53,969 nucleotides of DNA from Bacteroidota bacterium (GCA_013696965.1 JACCXN010000014.1:1-53969); one strand, 5' to 3'; shown: positions 15,311 to 25,448, counted from the first letter of the stretch. The notes: generated from the sequence alone by a model not told the origin. Numbers and translations: made by a program.

Positions 15311-18300
15311 ATGAGTAAAAAATTTAAAGAATATAAAAAATTAGATTTACCTGCCATTGCCGATGAGGTACTGGCTACCTGGAAAAGGGAGCATACCTTT
15401 GAAAAGAGTGTCACTAATCGTGAAGGGGCTAACAATTTCGTCTTTTACGAGGGGCCTCCTTCTGCAAATGGCCTTCCTGGGATTCACCATGTAATGGCCC
15501 GGTCAATCAAAGATATTTTTTGCCGATATAAAACACTAAAAGGCTTTCAGGTAAAACGTAAGGCTGGATGGGACACACATGGGTTGCCAATTGAACTTGG
15601 GGTTGAAAAATCGCTCGGAATTACAAAGGAAGACATCGGAAAAAAAATTTCCATTGAAGATTACAACAATGCCTGCCGTAAAGATGTAATGAAATACACT
15701 GGTATTTGGAATGATCTAACTGAAAAAATGGGCTATTGGGTGGATATGGAAAACCCCTATGTTACCTATGAGAACAGCTATATAGAAAGTGTATGGAATT
15801 TATTAAGCAAGATCTTCGAAAAAGGAATGCTTTATAAAGGATATACTATTCAGCCTTATTCCCCTGCAGCAGGTACTGGTTTGAGTAGTCATGAAATAAA
15901 TCAGCCGGGATGTTACAGGAATATTAAAGACACAACCGTTGTTGCCCAGTTTAAGGCCATAAGAAACCAAAACTCTGAATTTCTTTTTGAAAAATCAGAA
16001 TCAGCGCCTTACTTAATTGCATGGACAACTACCCCCTGGACTTTGCCCTCCAATACTGCATTGGCCGTTGGAAGCAATATAGACTATGTATTGGTAAAAA
16101 CTTTTAATCAGTACACTTTTGAGCCTATTTATGTTATCCTGGCAAAAAATCTTTTGGGAAAACATTTTCCTGAAAAAAATTCTGAATTGGAACTTAAGGA
16201 TTACAAGCCCGGAGATAAAAATATTCCTTATAAAATCATCGATCAATTCAAAGGCTCTGCTTTAGAGGGCATAAGATACGAACAACTAATGCCCTATGCC
16301 CAGCCTGCTGATGGTGATTCTTTCAGGATAATTATCGGAGATTTTGTTACAACAGAAGATGGAACAGGAATAGTGCATATTGCACCAAGTTTTGGTTCTG
16401 ATGATTTCAGGGTGGCAGCCAAAAATAAAATTGGTTCTCTTACTTTGGTAGATACTCAGGGAAAATTCAAACCTGAAGTAACAGATTATGCAGGAGAATA
16501 TGTGAAGGAACAATATATTGAACCTGAAAAATTCACTACGGAATACAAGCCCGTTGATGTTAAGATTGCCATTAAATTAAAGGAAGAAAACAAAGCGTTT
16601 AAAGTAGAAAAGTATGAACACAGTTATCCGCATTGCTGGAGAACCGATAAACCAATTCTCTACTATCCGCTTGATTCCTGGTTTATAAAAACTACTGCTG
16701 TAAAGGACAGGTTAATTGAATTGAATAAAACCATTAACTGGAAACCCTCATCAACAGGTACTGGTCGTTTTGGAAATTGGTTGGAAAACCTCATGGATTG
16801 GAATCTTTCGCGTTCCAGGTATTGGGGTATTCCTATTCCAATATGGACTACTGAGGGAAAATCAGAACAAATATGCATAGGCTCAGCAGAGCAGTTAAAA
16901 ACTGAAATAGATAAATCAATTGCTGCTGGTTTTATGGTGAATAACCCTTTAAAGGATTTTAAACCAGGTGATTTTAGTAAAGAAAATTACACTAAGTTTG
17001 ATTTGCACCGTCCTTATGTTGACGATATAATACTTGTTTCTGCTTCTGGAATTAAAATGCATAGGGAAACAGATCTTATTGATGTGTGGTTTGATTCAGG
17101 AGCAATGCCTTATGCCCAACTGCATTACCCTTTTGAAAACAAGGATTCCCTACCAGATAATTTTCCTGCAGATTTTATAGCAGAAGGTGTTGATCAAACA
17201 AGAGGTTGGTTCTTTACCCTGCATGCCATTTCCACGATGGTATTCGATTCTGTTGCATTTAAAAATGTTATTTCCAATGGTTTGGTTTTGGATAAGAACG
17301 GGCAAAAGATGTCAAAGCGCCTGGGTAATGCTGCTGATCCATTTGAAACACTTTCAAAGTACGGAGCAGATGCTACACGATGGTATATGATTACCAATTC
17401 ACAACCATGGGATAATTTAAAATTTGATGTTGAAGGTATAATAGAAGTACAAAGAAAATTTTTCGGAACCTTATATAATACCTATAATTTTTTTGCTTTA
17501 TATGCTAATATCGATGGTTTTAACTATAAGGAAGATGAAATTCCAATAAAAGACAGGCCTGAAATTGATCGATGGATATTATCCGTATTAAATACACTTA
17601 TCAAAGAAGTAGATCAAGCCCTTGATGATTATGAATCAACAAAAGCGGGTAGAGCAATTCAGGAGTTTGTTGATGAACATTTAAGCAATTGGTATGTTCG
17701 GCTTTGTCGCAGAAGATTTTGGAAGGGGGAATATACAGAGGATAAAATTGCTGCCTACCAAACCCTGTACACCTGTCTTGAAGTAGTGGCCAAATTAGGT
17801 TCTGTTATTGCCCCATTTTTTATGGATAAATTGTTTAGCGATCTTAACCAAATAACCAAAAGAGAAAAAGCAGATTCTGTTCACCTAGGTGATTTTCCTG
17901 TTTGCAATTCTTCAATAATCGATAAGGAGTTGGAAGAAAGAATGGAGATAGCCCAAAAGATTTCCTCTATGGTTCTATCGCTTCGAAAAAAGCAAAATAT
18001 TAGGGTTAGACAACCGCTGGGAAGAATTATGGTTCCAATATCTGATTCGCATTTTAAAACACTTCTTGAAAAAGTAAAAGACCTGATATTATCAGAAGTA
18101 AATGTAAAGCAAATGGAGTTTTTAACTGATACACAGGGCGTATTGTCAAAAAAAATAAAGCCAAATTTCAAATCTATTGGCCCAAAATATGGCAAGCAAA
18201 TGAAAGCAATTGCTCAGGCTGTTGCCGAATTTGATCAGAATGATATTTCTTTAATTGAAAAAAACAGATCCTATAAATTTGATTTAAATGGGGAGACAAT

Positions 18301-18679
18301 TTCCCTTGATTATGCTGATTTTGAAATAATTTCCGAAGACATACCAGGATGGTTGGTGGCAAGTGATGGAAAATTAACTGTGGCACTAGATATTAATATT
18401 AATCAACAATTAAAGGAAGAGGGACTTGCAAGGGAAATAATTAACCGAATTCAAAACCTTAGAAAAGAGAAGGGTTTAGAGGTTACAGACAAAATTGGAT
18501 TAAAAATAAAGGCAGAGAAATCAATTAATTCCGCTATAAATAATAATTTAAATTATATTTGCACTGAAACCTTGGCATCAACATTGGAGATTGTCAATGA
18601 GTTAGACCCTACCACGAGCCAAGAGGTTGAAGTGGATGAGGAGGTAAAAACCTTGATTTCTATAATCAAGTTAAATTAA
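15311..18679 (+). CDS. ileS: Isoleucyl-tRNA synthetase
   Basis: 1122 residues, the long form usual in Bacteroidota. HIGH-type motif GIHH at 57-60 in PSANGLPGIHH, and KMSKR at 666-670. The editing domain (CP1) contains TTWTLPSNTALAV (about 240) and DFVTTEDGTGIVH (about 346), both characteristic. Anticodon-binding domain from about 745 with SNWYVRLCRRRFW. The end lacks the four-cysteine zinc finger of E. coli IleRS, as in the eukaryote-like type. Charges tRNA-Ile. The next gene starts four bases after the stop. Confidence 0.97.
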   Translation: MSKKFKEYKKLDLPAIADEVLATWKREHTFEKSVTNREGANNFVFYEGPPSANGLPGIHHVMARSIKDIFCRYKTLKGFQVKRKAGWDTHGLPIELGVEKSLGITKEDIGKKISIEDYNNACRKDVMKYTGIWNDLTEKMGYWVDMENPYVTYENSYIESVWNLLSKIFEKGMLYKGYTIQPYSPAAGTGLSSHEINQPGCYRNIKDTTVVAQFKAIRNQNSEFLFEKSESAPYLIAWTTTPWTLPSNTALAVGSNIDYVLVKTFNQYTFEPIYVILAKNLLGKHFPEKNSELELKDYKPGDKNIPYKIIDQFKGSALEGIRYEQLMPYAQPADGDSFRIIIGDFVTTEDGTGIVHIAPSFGSDDFRVAAKNKIGSLTLVDTQGKFKPEVTDYAGEYVKEQYIEPEKFTTEYKPVDVKIAIKLKEENKAFKVEKYEHSYPHCWRTDKPILYYPLDSWFIKTTAVKDRLIELNKTINWKPSSTGTGRFGNWLENLMDWNLSRSRYWGIPIPIWTTEGKSEQICIGSAEQLKTEIDKSIAAGFMVNNPLKDFKPGDFSKENYTKFDLHRPYVDDIILVSASGIKMHRETDLIDVWFDSGAMPYAQLHYPFENKDSLPDNFPADFIAEGVDQTRGWFFTLHAISTMVFDSVAFKNVISNGLVLDKNGQKMSKRLGNAADPFETLSKYGADATRWYMITNSQPWDNLKFDVEGIIEVQRKFFGTLYNTYNFFALYANIDGFNYKEDEIPIKDRPEIDRWILSVLNTLIKEVDQALDDYESTKAGRAIQEFVDEHLSNWYVRLCRRRFWKGEYTEDKIAAYQTLYTCLEVVAKLGSVIAPFFMDKLFSDLNQITKREKADSVHLGDFPVCNSSIIDKELEERMEIAQKISSMVLSLRKKQNIRVRQPLGRIMVPISDSHFKTLLEKVKDLILSEVNVKQMEFLTDTQGVLSKKIKPNFKSIGPKYGKQMKAIAQAVAEFDQNDISLIEKNRSYKFDLNGETISLDYADFEIISEDIPGWLVASDGKLTVALDININQQLKEEGLAREIINRIQNLRKEKGLEVTDKIGLKIKAEKSINSAINNNLNYICTETLASTLEIVNELDPTTSQEVEVDEEVKTLISIIKLN

Positions 18680-18683
18680 AATT

Positions 18684-19748
18684 ATGGCAACAAAGAAAAA
18701 AAACACGGATAAAGGAAAGACTTTATCTAAACCAACAGCAAAAAAAAGTGTTGTAAAAGCAGGAACTACTACTAAGTCTGCACCAAAGAAAGCTGCTGCA
18801 AAGCCTGCGGCAAAGAAAGTCGCTGCAAAACCTGTGGCTAAGAAAGCCGCTGCAAAACCTGTGGCAAAGAAGGCTGCTGCAAAACCTGTGGCTAAGAAAG
18901 CTGCTGCAAAACCAGTGGCAAAGAAGGCTGCTGCAAAACCAGTAGCAAAGAAGGCTGCTGCAAAACCAGTGGTAAAGAAGGCCGCTGCAAAACCAGTGGC
19001 AAAGAAGGCTGTTGGAAAACCAGTGGCAAAGAAAGCAGTGGTTAAAAAGCCTGAAATTGCAATTGGTGCAAGTAAAACCATTAAGGGAAAAGCCGCTGAA
19101 AAAGTAAAACCGGTTAAAGCTGGAGCAAAAACAGAAAAAAACAGTTCAGTTCCTCTGGAGGTAGATAAATCACTTATGGCTAAAACAACCTCCAAGGCAG
19201 GTAGTTCAAGAAGAAGAGCAGGGAGACTTCCTAAGCCAAAGGTTGAAAAAGCTATTGGGATCAGAGATACAGAAGAAACCCATCCTGAGTTAAAAAAGCC
19301 GGCATCAAGACCAGAATTTTCAAGCCCTTATAACCGAAGAGTTTTGGCAACCAGGCCAGTTCCTGTAAAACAAAAAGAAGATAACCGTTCAAGATACTCA
19401 GATGAGGAGTTGTTGGAATTTAAAGGATTAATCATTCAAAAACTCACTGAAGCAAGAAAGGATTTTGATTTGTTAAAAGATAGTCTTTCCAATAAAACCA
19501 ATGGTACTGATGACACCTCTCCTACTTTTAAATTACTTGAAGATGGATCAGATGTCTTAACCAAGGAGGAAACTGCACAGCTTGCCGTTCGTCAGCAAAA
19601 ATTTATTCAGAATCTTGAAAATGCCCTGATAAGAATTGAAAATAAAACATATGGAATTTGCAGGGCTACTGGAAAATTAATTTCCAAAGACAGGCTAAGA
19701 GTGGTGCCTCACGCTACCTTAAGTATAGAAGCTAAAAACGCCCAATAA
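18684..19748 (+). CDS. TraR/DksA-like protein with histone-like tail
   Basis: 354 residues. Residues 1-145 are Lys/Ala/Pro-rich like the tail of histone H1 and include nine 9-residue repeats (consensus KKAAAKPVA; 27-bp DNA units, 18786-19028). Residues 235-350 form the DksA-like coiled coil and C-terminal region, ending YGICRATGKLISKDRL...HATLSIEAKN. The four zinc cysteines of classical DksA are reduced to one, as in other Bacteroidota members of the family. Probably binds RNA polymerase and, through the basic tail, DNA or RNA. It lies four bases after ileS and just before lspA, a gene order I know from other Bacteroidota. Confidence 0.85.
   Translation: MATKKKNTDKGKTLSKPTAKKSVVKAGTTTKSAPKKAAAKPAAKKVAAKPVAKKAAAKPVAKKAAAKPVAKKAAAKPVAKKAAAKPVAKKAAAKPVVKKAAAKPVAKKAVGKPVAKKAVVKKPEIAIGASKTIKGKAAEKVKPVKAGAKTEKNSSVPLEVDKSLMAKTTSKAGSSRRRAGRLPKPKVEKAIGIRDTEETHPELKKPASRPEFSSPYNRRVLATRPVPVKQKEDNRSRYSDEELLEFKGLIIQKLTEARKDFDLLKDSLSNKTNGTDDTSPTFKLLEDGSDVLTKEETAQLAVRQQKFIQNLENALIRIENKTYGICRATGKLISKDRLRVVPHATLSIEAKNAQ
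18786..19028 (+). repeat. Nine 27-bp coding tandem repeats
   Basis: Nine in-frame 27-bp units encoding KKAAAKPVA variants. The third-base differences (gct/gcc, cct/cca, gtg/gta) keep the protein almost unchanged, so selection on the basic repeat is visible. Copy number could vary between strains. Confidence 0.9.
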
Positions 19749-19753
19749 ATAAA

Positions 19754-19780
19754 ATAGGAACGAATATAATTCGTTCCTAT
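19754..19780 (+). terminator. Hairpin between dksA-like gene and lspA
   Basis: A perfect 12-bp stem (ATAGGAACGAAT / ATTCGTTCCTAT) with a three-base loop, six bases after the stop at 19748. Only TTAAAA follows, so termination may be partial, letting some transcription pass into lspA 24 bases later. Confidence 0.75.
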
Positions 19781-19803
19781 TAAAAGAATTATTTGTAAAC
19801 ACA

Positions 19804-20466
19804 GTGAAAAAGCCTCTATTAATTATTTTTCTTGTTCTTCTTGTAGACCAGGTATCCAAAATATGGATTAAAACCAATATGCATTTAGGACAGGAATTCT
19901 CTGCCCTTGGCAATTGGTTTATTATCCATTTCACTGAAAATTATGGAATGGCCTTCGGGTTGGAATTTGCCGGTGAATATGGAAAATTGTTCCTGAGTGT
20001 TTTTAGAATAGTTGCAATTGGGGCCATTGCCTGGTATTTATACAAGCTTGTTAAGGAAAAAGTTCATGCCGGCCTTATTGTTAGTATTTCCCTGATTCTT
20101 GCAGGGGCCATAGGAAATATGATTGACAGTGCATTTTATGGTTTAATCTTTAGTGATAGTTTTAATCAGCTTGCCCAGTTTATGCCTGAAGAAGGAGGTT
20201 ACTCTGGTTTTCTTCATGGTAGAGTAGTGGATATGTTATATTTTCCTATTTTAGAAGGATACTTTCCCGAATGGTTGCCTTTTTGGGGTGGAGAACATTT
20301 TTTGTTTTTCAGGCCTGTTTTTAATGTAGCTGATTCTGCCATTACCATTGGTGTTTTTATTTTGCTGTTTTTTCAAAAATCGTTTTTTAGCACCGATAGT
20401 GTGAAAACAAATGAAATTCAAAAAGAACAGACAAAAAATTCTGAAAGCATTTCAAATCCTGCATAA
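19804..20466 (+). CDS. lspA: Lipoprotein signal peptidase (signal peptidase II)
   Basis: 220 residues, GTG start at 19804. Inner-membrane aspartyl protease that cuts the signal peptide of prolipoproteins at the lipidated cysteine. Catalytic motifs GAIGNMIDSAFYG (first Asp) and FNVADSAITIGV (second Asp) are present. Four membrane helices. The insertion between the motifs (PEEGGYSGFLHGRVVDMLYF) is typical of Bacteroidota LspA. It fits the many lipoproteins in this window. The polar C-terminal tail of about 25 residues is dispensable-looking. Confidence 0.95.
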   Translation: MKKPLLIIFLVLLVDQVSKIWIKTNMHLGQEFSALGNWFIIHFTENYGMAFGLEFAGEYGKLFLSVFRIVAIGAIAWYLYKLVKEKVHAGLIVSISLILAGAIGNMIDSAFYGLIFSDSFNQLAQFMPEEGGYSGFLHGRVVDMLYFPILEGYFPEWLPFWGGEHFLFFRPVFNVADSAITIGVFILLFFQKSFFSTDSVKTNEIQKEQTKNSESISNPA

Positions 20467-20544
20467 GGAAAAATTTCTTGCTTTTATTATACTTCCCGTG
20501 CTTTATCAATGTGCTTTTACAGTATTAAATTACTTTAATTTACA

Positions 20545-23028
20545 ATGACTCGATATACTACTTCCATAGTTGCAGAAATAATTAACGGTACATTAATTCA
20601 ACTTGCAAAGGATGAAATAATCAGAACTTTGCTTATTGACAGCAGGAAAATTGCATTCCCTGAAAATGCTTTGTTTTTTGCAATTAAAGGGGACAGGCAC
20701 AATGGACATACCTACATTCCGGAACTTTATGAGAAAGGAATAAGAAATTTCATTACTGAGGATATTCCTCAGGATCTTTCCTTGTTTGAAAATGCTAATT
20801 TCATTCAGGTAAACAATGTTATTTTGGCCATTCAGAAACTGGCAGCATTTCACAGGGAAAAACACAATTTGAATGTTATTGCCATAACTGGGAGCAATGG
20901 AAAAACAATAATCAAAGAATGGTTATATCAGTTACTTAATGAAGATTTTAATATTGTAAGAAGTCCAAAGAGTTACAATTCACAGGTCGGTGTTCCTCTT
21001 TCTATTTGGCAGATTAATAAAGAGCATGATTTAGGTATTTTTGAAGCTGGAATTTCAAAGCCTGGTGAAATGCTCACCCTTGAAAAAATCATTAAACCCC
21101 AAATGGGAATATTTACCAATATTGGGGAGGCGCACGCTGAAAATTTTAAAAACCAGGCAGAAAAAATAAAGGAAAAACTTGATTTGTTTAATCATTCCGA
21201 AACCTTGATTTATTGTCGTGATTATATTTTATTAGGTCAGGAAATTCTTTTGCACCCGGGCTTAAAAAACATTAAACTCTTTACCTGGTCAAAAAAGGCC
21301 AAAGCCGACCTTCAAATTGCAAAGATTAATAAAATGCAGCAACAGACAGAGATTCAGGCCATATACAACATGAATTTTTTGCGCATTAAAATACCTTTTA
21401 CTGATGAGGCTTCCATAGAAAATGCAATTCATTGTTGGTCCTATATGCTTTTCAAGGGTTATGATAATGAGTTTATAGCAAAGCGCATGTTATCGTTAAA
21501 TCCTGTAGCTATGCGCCTTGAGCTTAAAGAAGGAATAAACAATTGTTCTGTAATTAACGATAGTTATAATTCAGATTTAGGTTCTTTATCAATTGCTTTG
21601 GATTTTTTAAATCAACAGCAGCAACATGAAAAAAAGACTTTGGTGTTATCCGACATCCTGCAAACAGGCAAAAATGAAGAACAGCTTTATTCAGAAGTTG
21701 CGCAAATGATTTCCAACCAGGGAATTAGCCGAATTGTAGGAATTGGGGAAGCAATTTCAAGGCAAGCAGGAAAATTTAATGTTCATAAGCTTTTTTTTAA
21801 TGACACTGCTGATTTTCTCAAAAATTTCAGTTCTGATTTTTTTTCAAATGAAACTATTTTACTCAAAGGAGCAAGAGTGTTTGGCTTTGAGAAGATAAGT
21901 AAATTATTGCAACAAAAAGCTCATGAAACAGTATTGGAAATTAACCTTGATGCTGTGATTGACAATCTTAATTATTTCCGCTCTAAATTAAATCCATCCA
22001 CTAAAATTGTTGCCATGGTAAAGGCTTTTAGTTATGGCAGTGGAAGTTTTGAAATAGCCAATTTACTTCAGTTCCATAGAATCGATTATTTAGCCGTAGC
22101 ATACGCAGATGAAGCAATAGAATTAAGAAAGGCGGGAATCAAGACTCCAATAATGGTAATGAATCCCCTTGAACAAAGTTATGATGCTATGATTCATTAC
22201 AAACTTGAACCAGAGATTTACAGTTTTAAAATACTTGACTTGTTTAGCGATGCAGTAAAAAGAAACTTATCACTACTGCAAGAGCCATTTCCGGTTCATT
22301 TAAAGCTCGATACAGGAATGCGAAGGCTTGGGTTTGATAAGCATGAAATAAACGAATTGGTAGTTAGAATAAAAAACAATAAAAACCTGGTGGTTAAATC
22401 AGTTTTTTCACATCTTTCTGCAAGTGATGAAGAAATACATGATGCTTTCACAAGGGAGCAAATCAGTTCTTTTAAAGAAATGAGTCAAAGGATTATTCAA
22501 TATTTGGATTACCCAATTCTAAGGCATATTCTAAATTCTGCCGGCATTGTTCGATTCCCAGAATCTCAATTTGAAATGGTTAGATTAGGGGTTGGACTTT
22601 ATGGCATTGGCGCAAATAAATACGAACAAAGCAGATTGAAAAATGTAAGCACGCTTAAAACCAGCATTTCCCAAATTAGAAATGTAAAGCAGGGTGAATC
22701 CATTGGATACAGTAGAAAAGCTATTGCAGCTTCTGAAATGAAAATTGCAATTGTACCCATAGGATATGCGGATGGTTATAACAGGGGTTTAAGCAATGGA
22801 AAAGGAAAAATGTTTGTAAATGGAAAAGAAGCAAAGGTTGTTGGAAATGTATGCATGGATATGTGCATGATTGACATTACAGGGGTGAATGCTAAAGAAG
22901 GAGATGAGGTTATTGTATTTGGTGCCGAATATCCCATTACAGACATTGCATTGGAGCTCAATACAATTCCCTATGAAATACTCACCAATGTTTCAAGAAG
23001 GGTTAAAAGAATTTATTTTCATGAATAA
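20545..23028 (+). CDS. Bifunctional MurF ligase / alanine racemase
   Basis: 827 residues. Residues 1-455 are UDP-MurNAc-tripeptide:D-Ala-D-Ala ligase (MurF), with the ATP loop ITGSNGKT (about 113-120) and the central NDSYNSD motif (about 335). Residues 465-827 are alanine racemase (Alr): VAMVKAFSYGSG holds the PLP lysine, LDTGMRRLGF and GVGLYGIG are family motifs, and GYSRK carries the catalytic tyrosine. The fusion couples making D-Ala to adding D-Ala-D-Ala to peptidoglycan precursor, and is a known arrangement in Bacteroidota. Followed nine bases later by a glycosyltransferase. Confidence 0.96.
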   Translation: MTRYTTSIVAEIINGTLIQLAKDEIIRTLLIDSRKIAFPENALFFAIKGDRHNGHTYIPELYEKGIRNFITEDIPQDLSLFENANFIQVNNVILAIQKLAAFHREKHNLNVIAITGSNGKTIIKEWLYQLLNEDFNIVRSPKSYNSQVGVPLSIWQINKEHDLGIFEAGISKPGEMLTLEKIIKPQMGIFTNIGEAHAENFKNQAEKIKEKLDLFNHSETLIYCRDYILLGQEILLHPGLKNIKLFTWSKKAKADLQIAKINKMQQQTEIQAIYNMNFLRIKIPFTDEASIENAIHCWSYMLFKGYDNEFIAKRMLSLNPVAMRLELKEGINNCSVINDSYNSDLGSLSIALDFLNQQQQHEKKTLVLSDILQTGKNEEQLYSEVAQMISNQGISRIVGIGEAISRQAGKFNVHKLFFNDTADFLKNFSSDFFSNETILLKGARVFGFEKISKLLQQKAHETVLEINLDAVIDNLNYFRSKLNPSTKIVAMVKAFSYGSGSFEIANLLQFHRIDYLAVAYADEAIELRKAGIKTPIMVMNPLEQSYDAMIHYKLEPEIYSFKILDLFSDAVKRNLSLLQEPFPVHLKLDTGMRRLGFDKHEINELVVRIKNNKNLVVKSVFSHLSASDEEIHDAFTREQISSFKEMSQRIIQYLDYPILRHILNSAGIVRFPESQFEMVRLGVGLYGIGANKYEQSRLKNVSTLKTSISQIRNVKQGESIGYSRKAIAASEMKIAIVPIGYADGYNRGLSNGKGKMFVNGKEAKVVGNVCMDMCMIDITGVNAKEGDEVIVFGAEYPITDIALELNTIPYEILTNVSRRVKRIYFHE

Positions 23029-23037
23029 AAGTGATCT

Positions 23038-23793
23038 ATGGAGCCAATTTCAGTTGTAATAATCACTTACAATGAAGAAAAAAATATTGGGAGGTGTCTG
23101 GACTCTTTAAAGCATATTACTGATGATATTGTAGTGGTTGATTCTTTTTCAACAGATAAAACCATGGCCTTGTGTAAAAAAGCGGGAGTTAATTTTATAC
23201 AAAAGCCCTGGAAAGGTTATTCATTAACAAAAAATTATGCCAATAGCCAGGCAAAACACGATTGGATTTTATCAATAGATGCAGATGAAGCACTTACAGA
23301 AGAACTGCAAATTTCTATTGAACAAGTTAAAAAACAGTTAAATTCCCAAAGTGTTTATAAATTCAACAGGCTAATGAATTACTGCGGAAAATGGATTTAT
23401 CATTCAGGTTGGTATCCTGACACCAAAATAAGACTTTTTAACAAGAAAGAGGTATGCTGGGAAGGTGATATTCACGAAACCTTGACTGTTCCACCTCATT
23501 TTACTGAAATTCTTTTAAAAGGCGACTTGTTGCATTATAGCTATTATACTATTCAAGAGCATTTCAAGCAAGCTGAGCGGTTTGCTCACCTTGCCGCAGA
23601 TGTTTTGCACAGAAAAGGAAAAAAATCGTCATGGGCTCTTATTTTCGCTAAAACAGGGTTTAAGTTTTTCAGGAACTTTTTTTTGAAAAAAGGATTTATG
23701 GATGGTCTTACGGGTTTTACTATTTGTAGGATAACGGCCTGGGAAACCTACCAGAAATATTGCAGATTGAAGGGCTTAAATGAAAGTCTTTAA
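23038..23793 (+). CDS. Family 2 glycosyltransferase (WaaE/KdtX-like)
   Basis: 251 residues, GT-A fold. SVVIITYNEEKNIGRCLDSL opens the nucleotide-binding domain, SIDADEAL is the DxD metal site, and WEGDIHETL with the histidine is typical of the WaaE/KdtX branch that adds sugars to the LPS inner core. No membrane span. Nine bases after murF-alr, so probably co-transcribed; convergent with the O-antigen ligase-like gene eight bases away. Confidence 0.88.
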   Translation: MEPISVVIITYNEEKNIGRCLDSLKHITDDIVVVDSFSTDKTMALCKKAGVNFIQKPWKGYSLTKNYANSQAKHDWILSIDADEALTEELQISIEQVKKQLNSQSVYKFNRLMNYCGKWIYHSGWYPDTKIRLFNKKEVCWEGDIHETLTVPPHFTEILLKGDLLHYSYYTIQEHFKQAERFAHLAADVLHRKGKKSSWALIFAKTGFKFFRNFFLKKGFMDGLTGFTICRITAWETYQKYCRLKGLNESL

Positions 23794-23800
23794 AATAAAA

Positions 23801-25357
23801 TTATTTTTCATCTCTTGCCCCTAACAATAAAAGGCTGTTAAAAAAGGCAAAGAAAGTTACTCCTGCCTGGGTTTCCAAAGTGTCCTCAGAGATCATAGAA
23901 AATATCGCAATTACAAAAAAGACAAGATAGAAGTAGTTTTTGCTGTTTTTCTCACTTATAAATGGATAAACAAGGGAAAATAAAAAGTAAATTAACCCAA
24001 TTAAACCCAGGGCAACAGCAATGGCCAAAAATTGATTGTGGGATCGGTGCCTGAATTTTTCGTTTAACTGCGTGTTGTTATTTAAGTACTGATCACTAAA
24101 TGCCCAAAGTGGATCACCTGTTCCTACGCCAGTTAATATATTCCCTTTAATTATGCCTAAAGCTGTTCGCCAAAATTCAAAACGCATGGATACAGAATGT
24201 CCACTGGGATCATATCCCTTAAAATACCAATCCACTTCCCAGATTACCTGTCTTATCCTGTCATGAAGGCTTGATTTTTCTTGATAATCAACATTTGCAA
24301 CACCATTTTCAATGGCAATAATCTCCTCTTGGGTTAGGGTTTTCAATGCCTGGGCATCTTTTCTCAATCCTTTGGAAGTTAAAAAACGCATGATTGTGTA
24401 TTTAATGAAATGTCCCTTCCTGTCGATACTGTCAAAAGCAATTTGGCTTCTTTGATTCCAGTTTTCAGTTAGTTCATTCATTGCGATATAAATACGCACG
24501 TAATTCCCGTTTTCAATTTCCTGATTTTCAATATCATGAATATAAACTTCTCCACCAGCAGAATAAATTTCCAACTCATCTAAGCTCAGACGCTTGGGGC
24601 TGTAAAAGTCTTTTATTTCCAGTGCAACATAAACGGGCGGAATAATTAGTATGCCAAAAAGAAATAAAAGCCCGAAAACTTTATATTTCCCAGGCTGTTT
24701 TATTACCCAGAAGAAAAATATAGTTAATGCAACAAAGGAAGTAATAATTAATCCGGTAAGGGATTCCATCAAAACAAGAAAACAAATTAACCATATTGCA
24801 GCAAGCCCGAATACATACTTCAAATTTTCATGTTTATTGAAAAAGAAATAGATTGCAATAAAAAATCCCATGGCGATCATCAAACTAAATCGAATGTTTG
24901 AAATGAACAAAGATATTTGTCTTATGTCCGTAATTTCCACTCCTGTAAGGCCAAGGAAAACTATTGTACTTGAAAGGGTTGCTATAAATACAGAAAGCAG
25001 AAAAAATTTCAATATCCAATTTATTTTTTCTTTTGATAAGCCAGGAGAAGAAGAAATAATGAGAGGAAGCAGCAACAAAGGAATTTTCTTTTTCACATCT
25101 TCTAATCCATAAACCCAATTGCTGGAATATAAAAGTCCGAATACATGAATAATAAAAACCCCGCTTAAAACCAAAGCAGTTTTGTTTTTCAGAAAAAGAT
25201 TAAATTTAGCCTTCAAATTGCCGCCTACTATCCAATTCAGAATAAGAATTATTTGGGCAATACTCATTAAAAGGTTCGAAAATGGCATTACAACAGTAAG
25301 TAGAATGAGCCCGGCAAAATAAATATTGCTGTGATTAATTTTACTGTTGATTTGCAT
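23801..25357 (-). CDS. O-antigen ligase-like membrane protein
   Basis: 518 residues with about ten membrane helices. The Wzy_C/WaaL signature is seen in GVGTGDPLWAFSDQY and FRHRSHNQFLAIAVALGLIG (His-Asn-Gln), the site that joins polysaccharide to lipid A core or to another acceptor. A large periplasmic loop lies between about 245 and 405, as is usual. With the WaaE-like glycosyltransferase beside it, LPS or surface polysaccharide assembly is likely. Whether it acts as ligase or polymerase cannot be told from sequence. Confidence 0.82.
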   Translation of the reverse strand: MQINSKINHSNIYFAGLILLTVVMPFSNLLMSIAQIILILNWIVGGNLKAKFNLFLKNKTALVLSGVFIIHVFGLLYSSNWVYGLEDVKKKIPLLLLPLIISSSPGLSKEKINWILKFFLLSVFIATLSSTIVFLGLTGVEITDIRQISLFISNIRFSLMIAMGFFIAIYFFFNKHENLKYVFGLAAIWLICFLVLMESLTGLIITSFVALTIFFFWVIKQPGKYKVFGLLFLFGILIIPPVYVALEIKDFYSPKRLSLDELEIYSAGGEVYIHDIENQEIENGNYVRIYIAMNELTENWNQRSQIAFDSIDRKGHFIKYTIMRFLTSKGLRKDAQALKTLTQEEIIAIENGVANVDYQEKSSLHDRIRQVIWEVDWYFKGYDPSGHSVSMRFEFWRTALGIIKGNILTGVGTGDPLWAFSDQYLNNNTQLNEKFRHRSHNQFLAIAVALGLIGLIYFLFSLVYPFISEKNSKNYFYLVFFVIAIFSMISEDTLETQAGVTFFAFFNSLLLLGARDEK

Positions 25358-25390
25358 TATCTCTTAATAAATCAGATGATGGTAAAGATG

Positions 25391-25436
25391 AAAAAGTCTT
25401 CCATTGCTTGTTATTAAAGACAAAGGAAGACTTTTT
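25391..25436 (-). terminator. Terminator after the S41 protease gene
   Basis: AAAAAGTCTTCC and GGAAGACTTTTT form a perfect 12-bp stem around a 22-base loop, with a T-run. It lies 13 bases past the protease stop at 25449 on the minus strand, before the O-antigen ligase-like gene. Confidence 0.8.
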
Positions 25437-25448
25437 AAATTAGTATTC

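Noticed and set aside
18786-19028. Regular direct repeats, considered as CRISPR
   Set aside because: The units are directly joined with no spacers and are in frame in a protein-coding gene.
18671-19195. Long minus-strand frame rich in Phe, Ala and Gly
   Set aside because: It is the mirror of the 27-bp coding repeats on the plus strand; the repeating pattern follows from them and it has no independent support.
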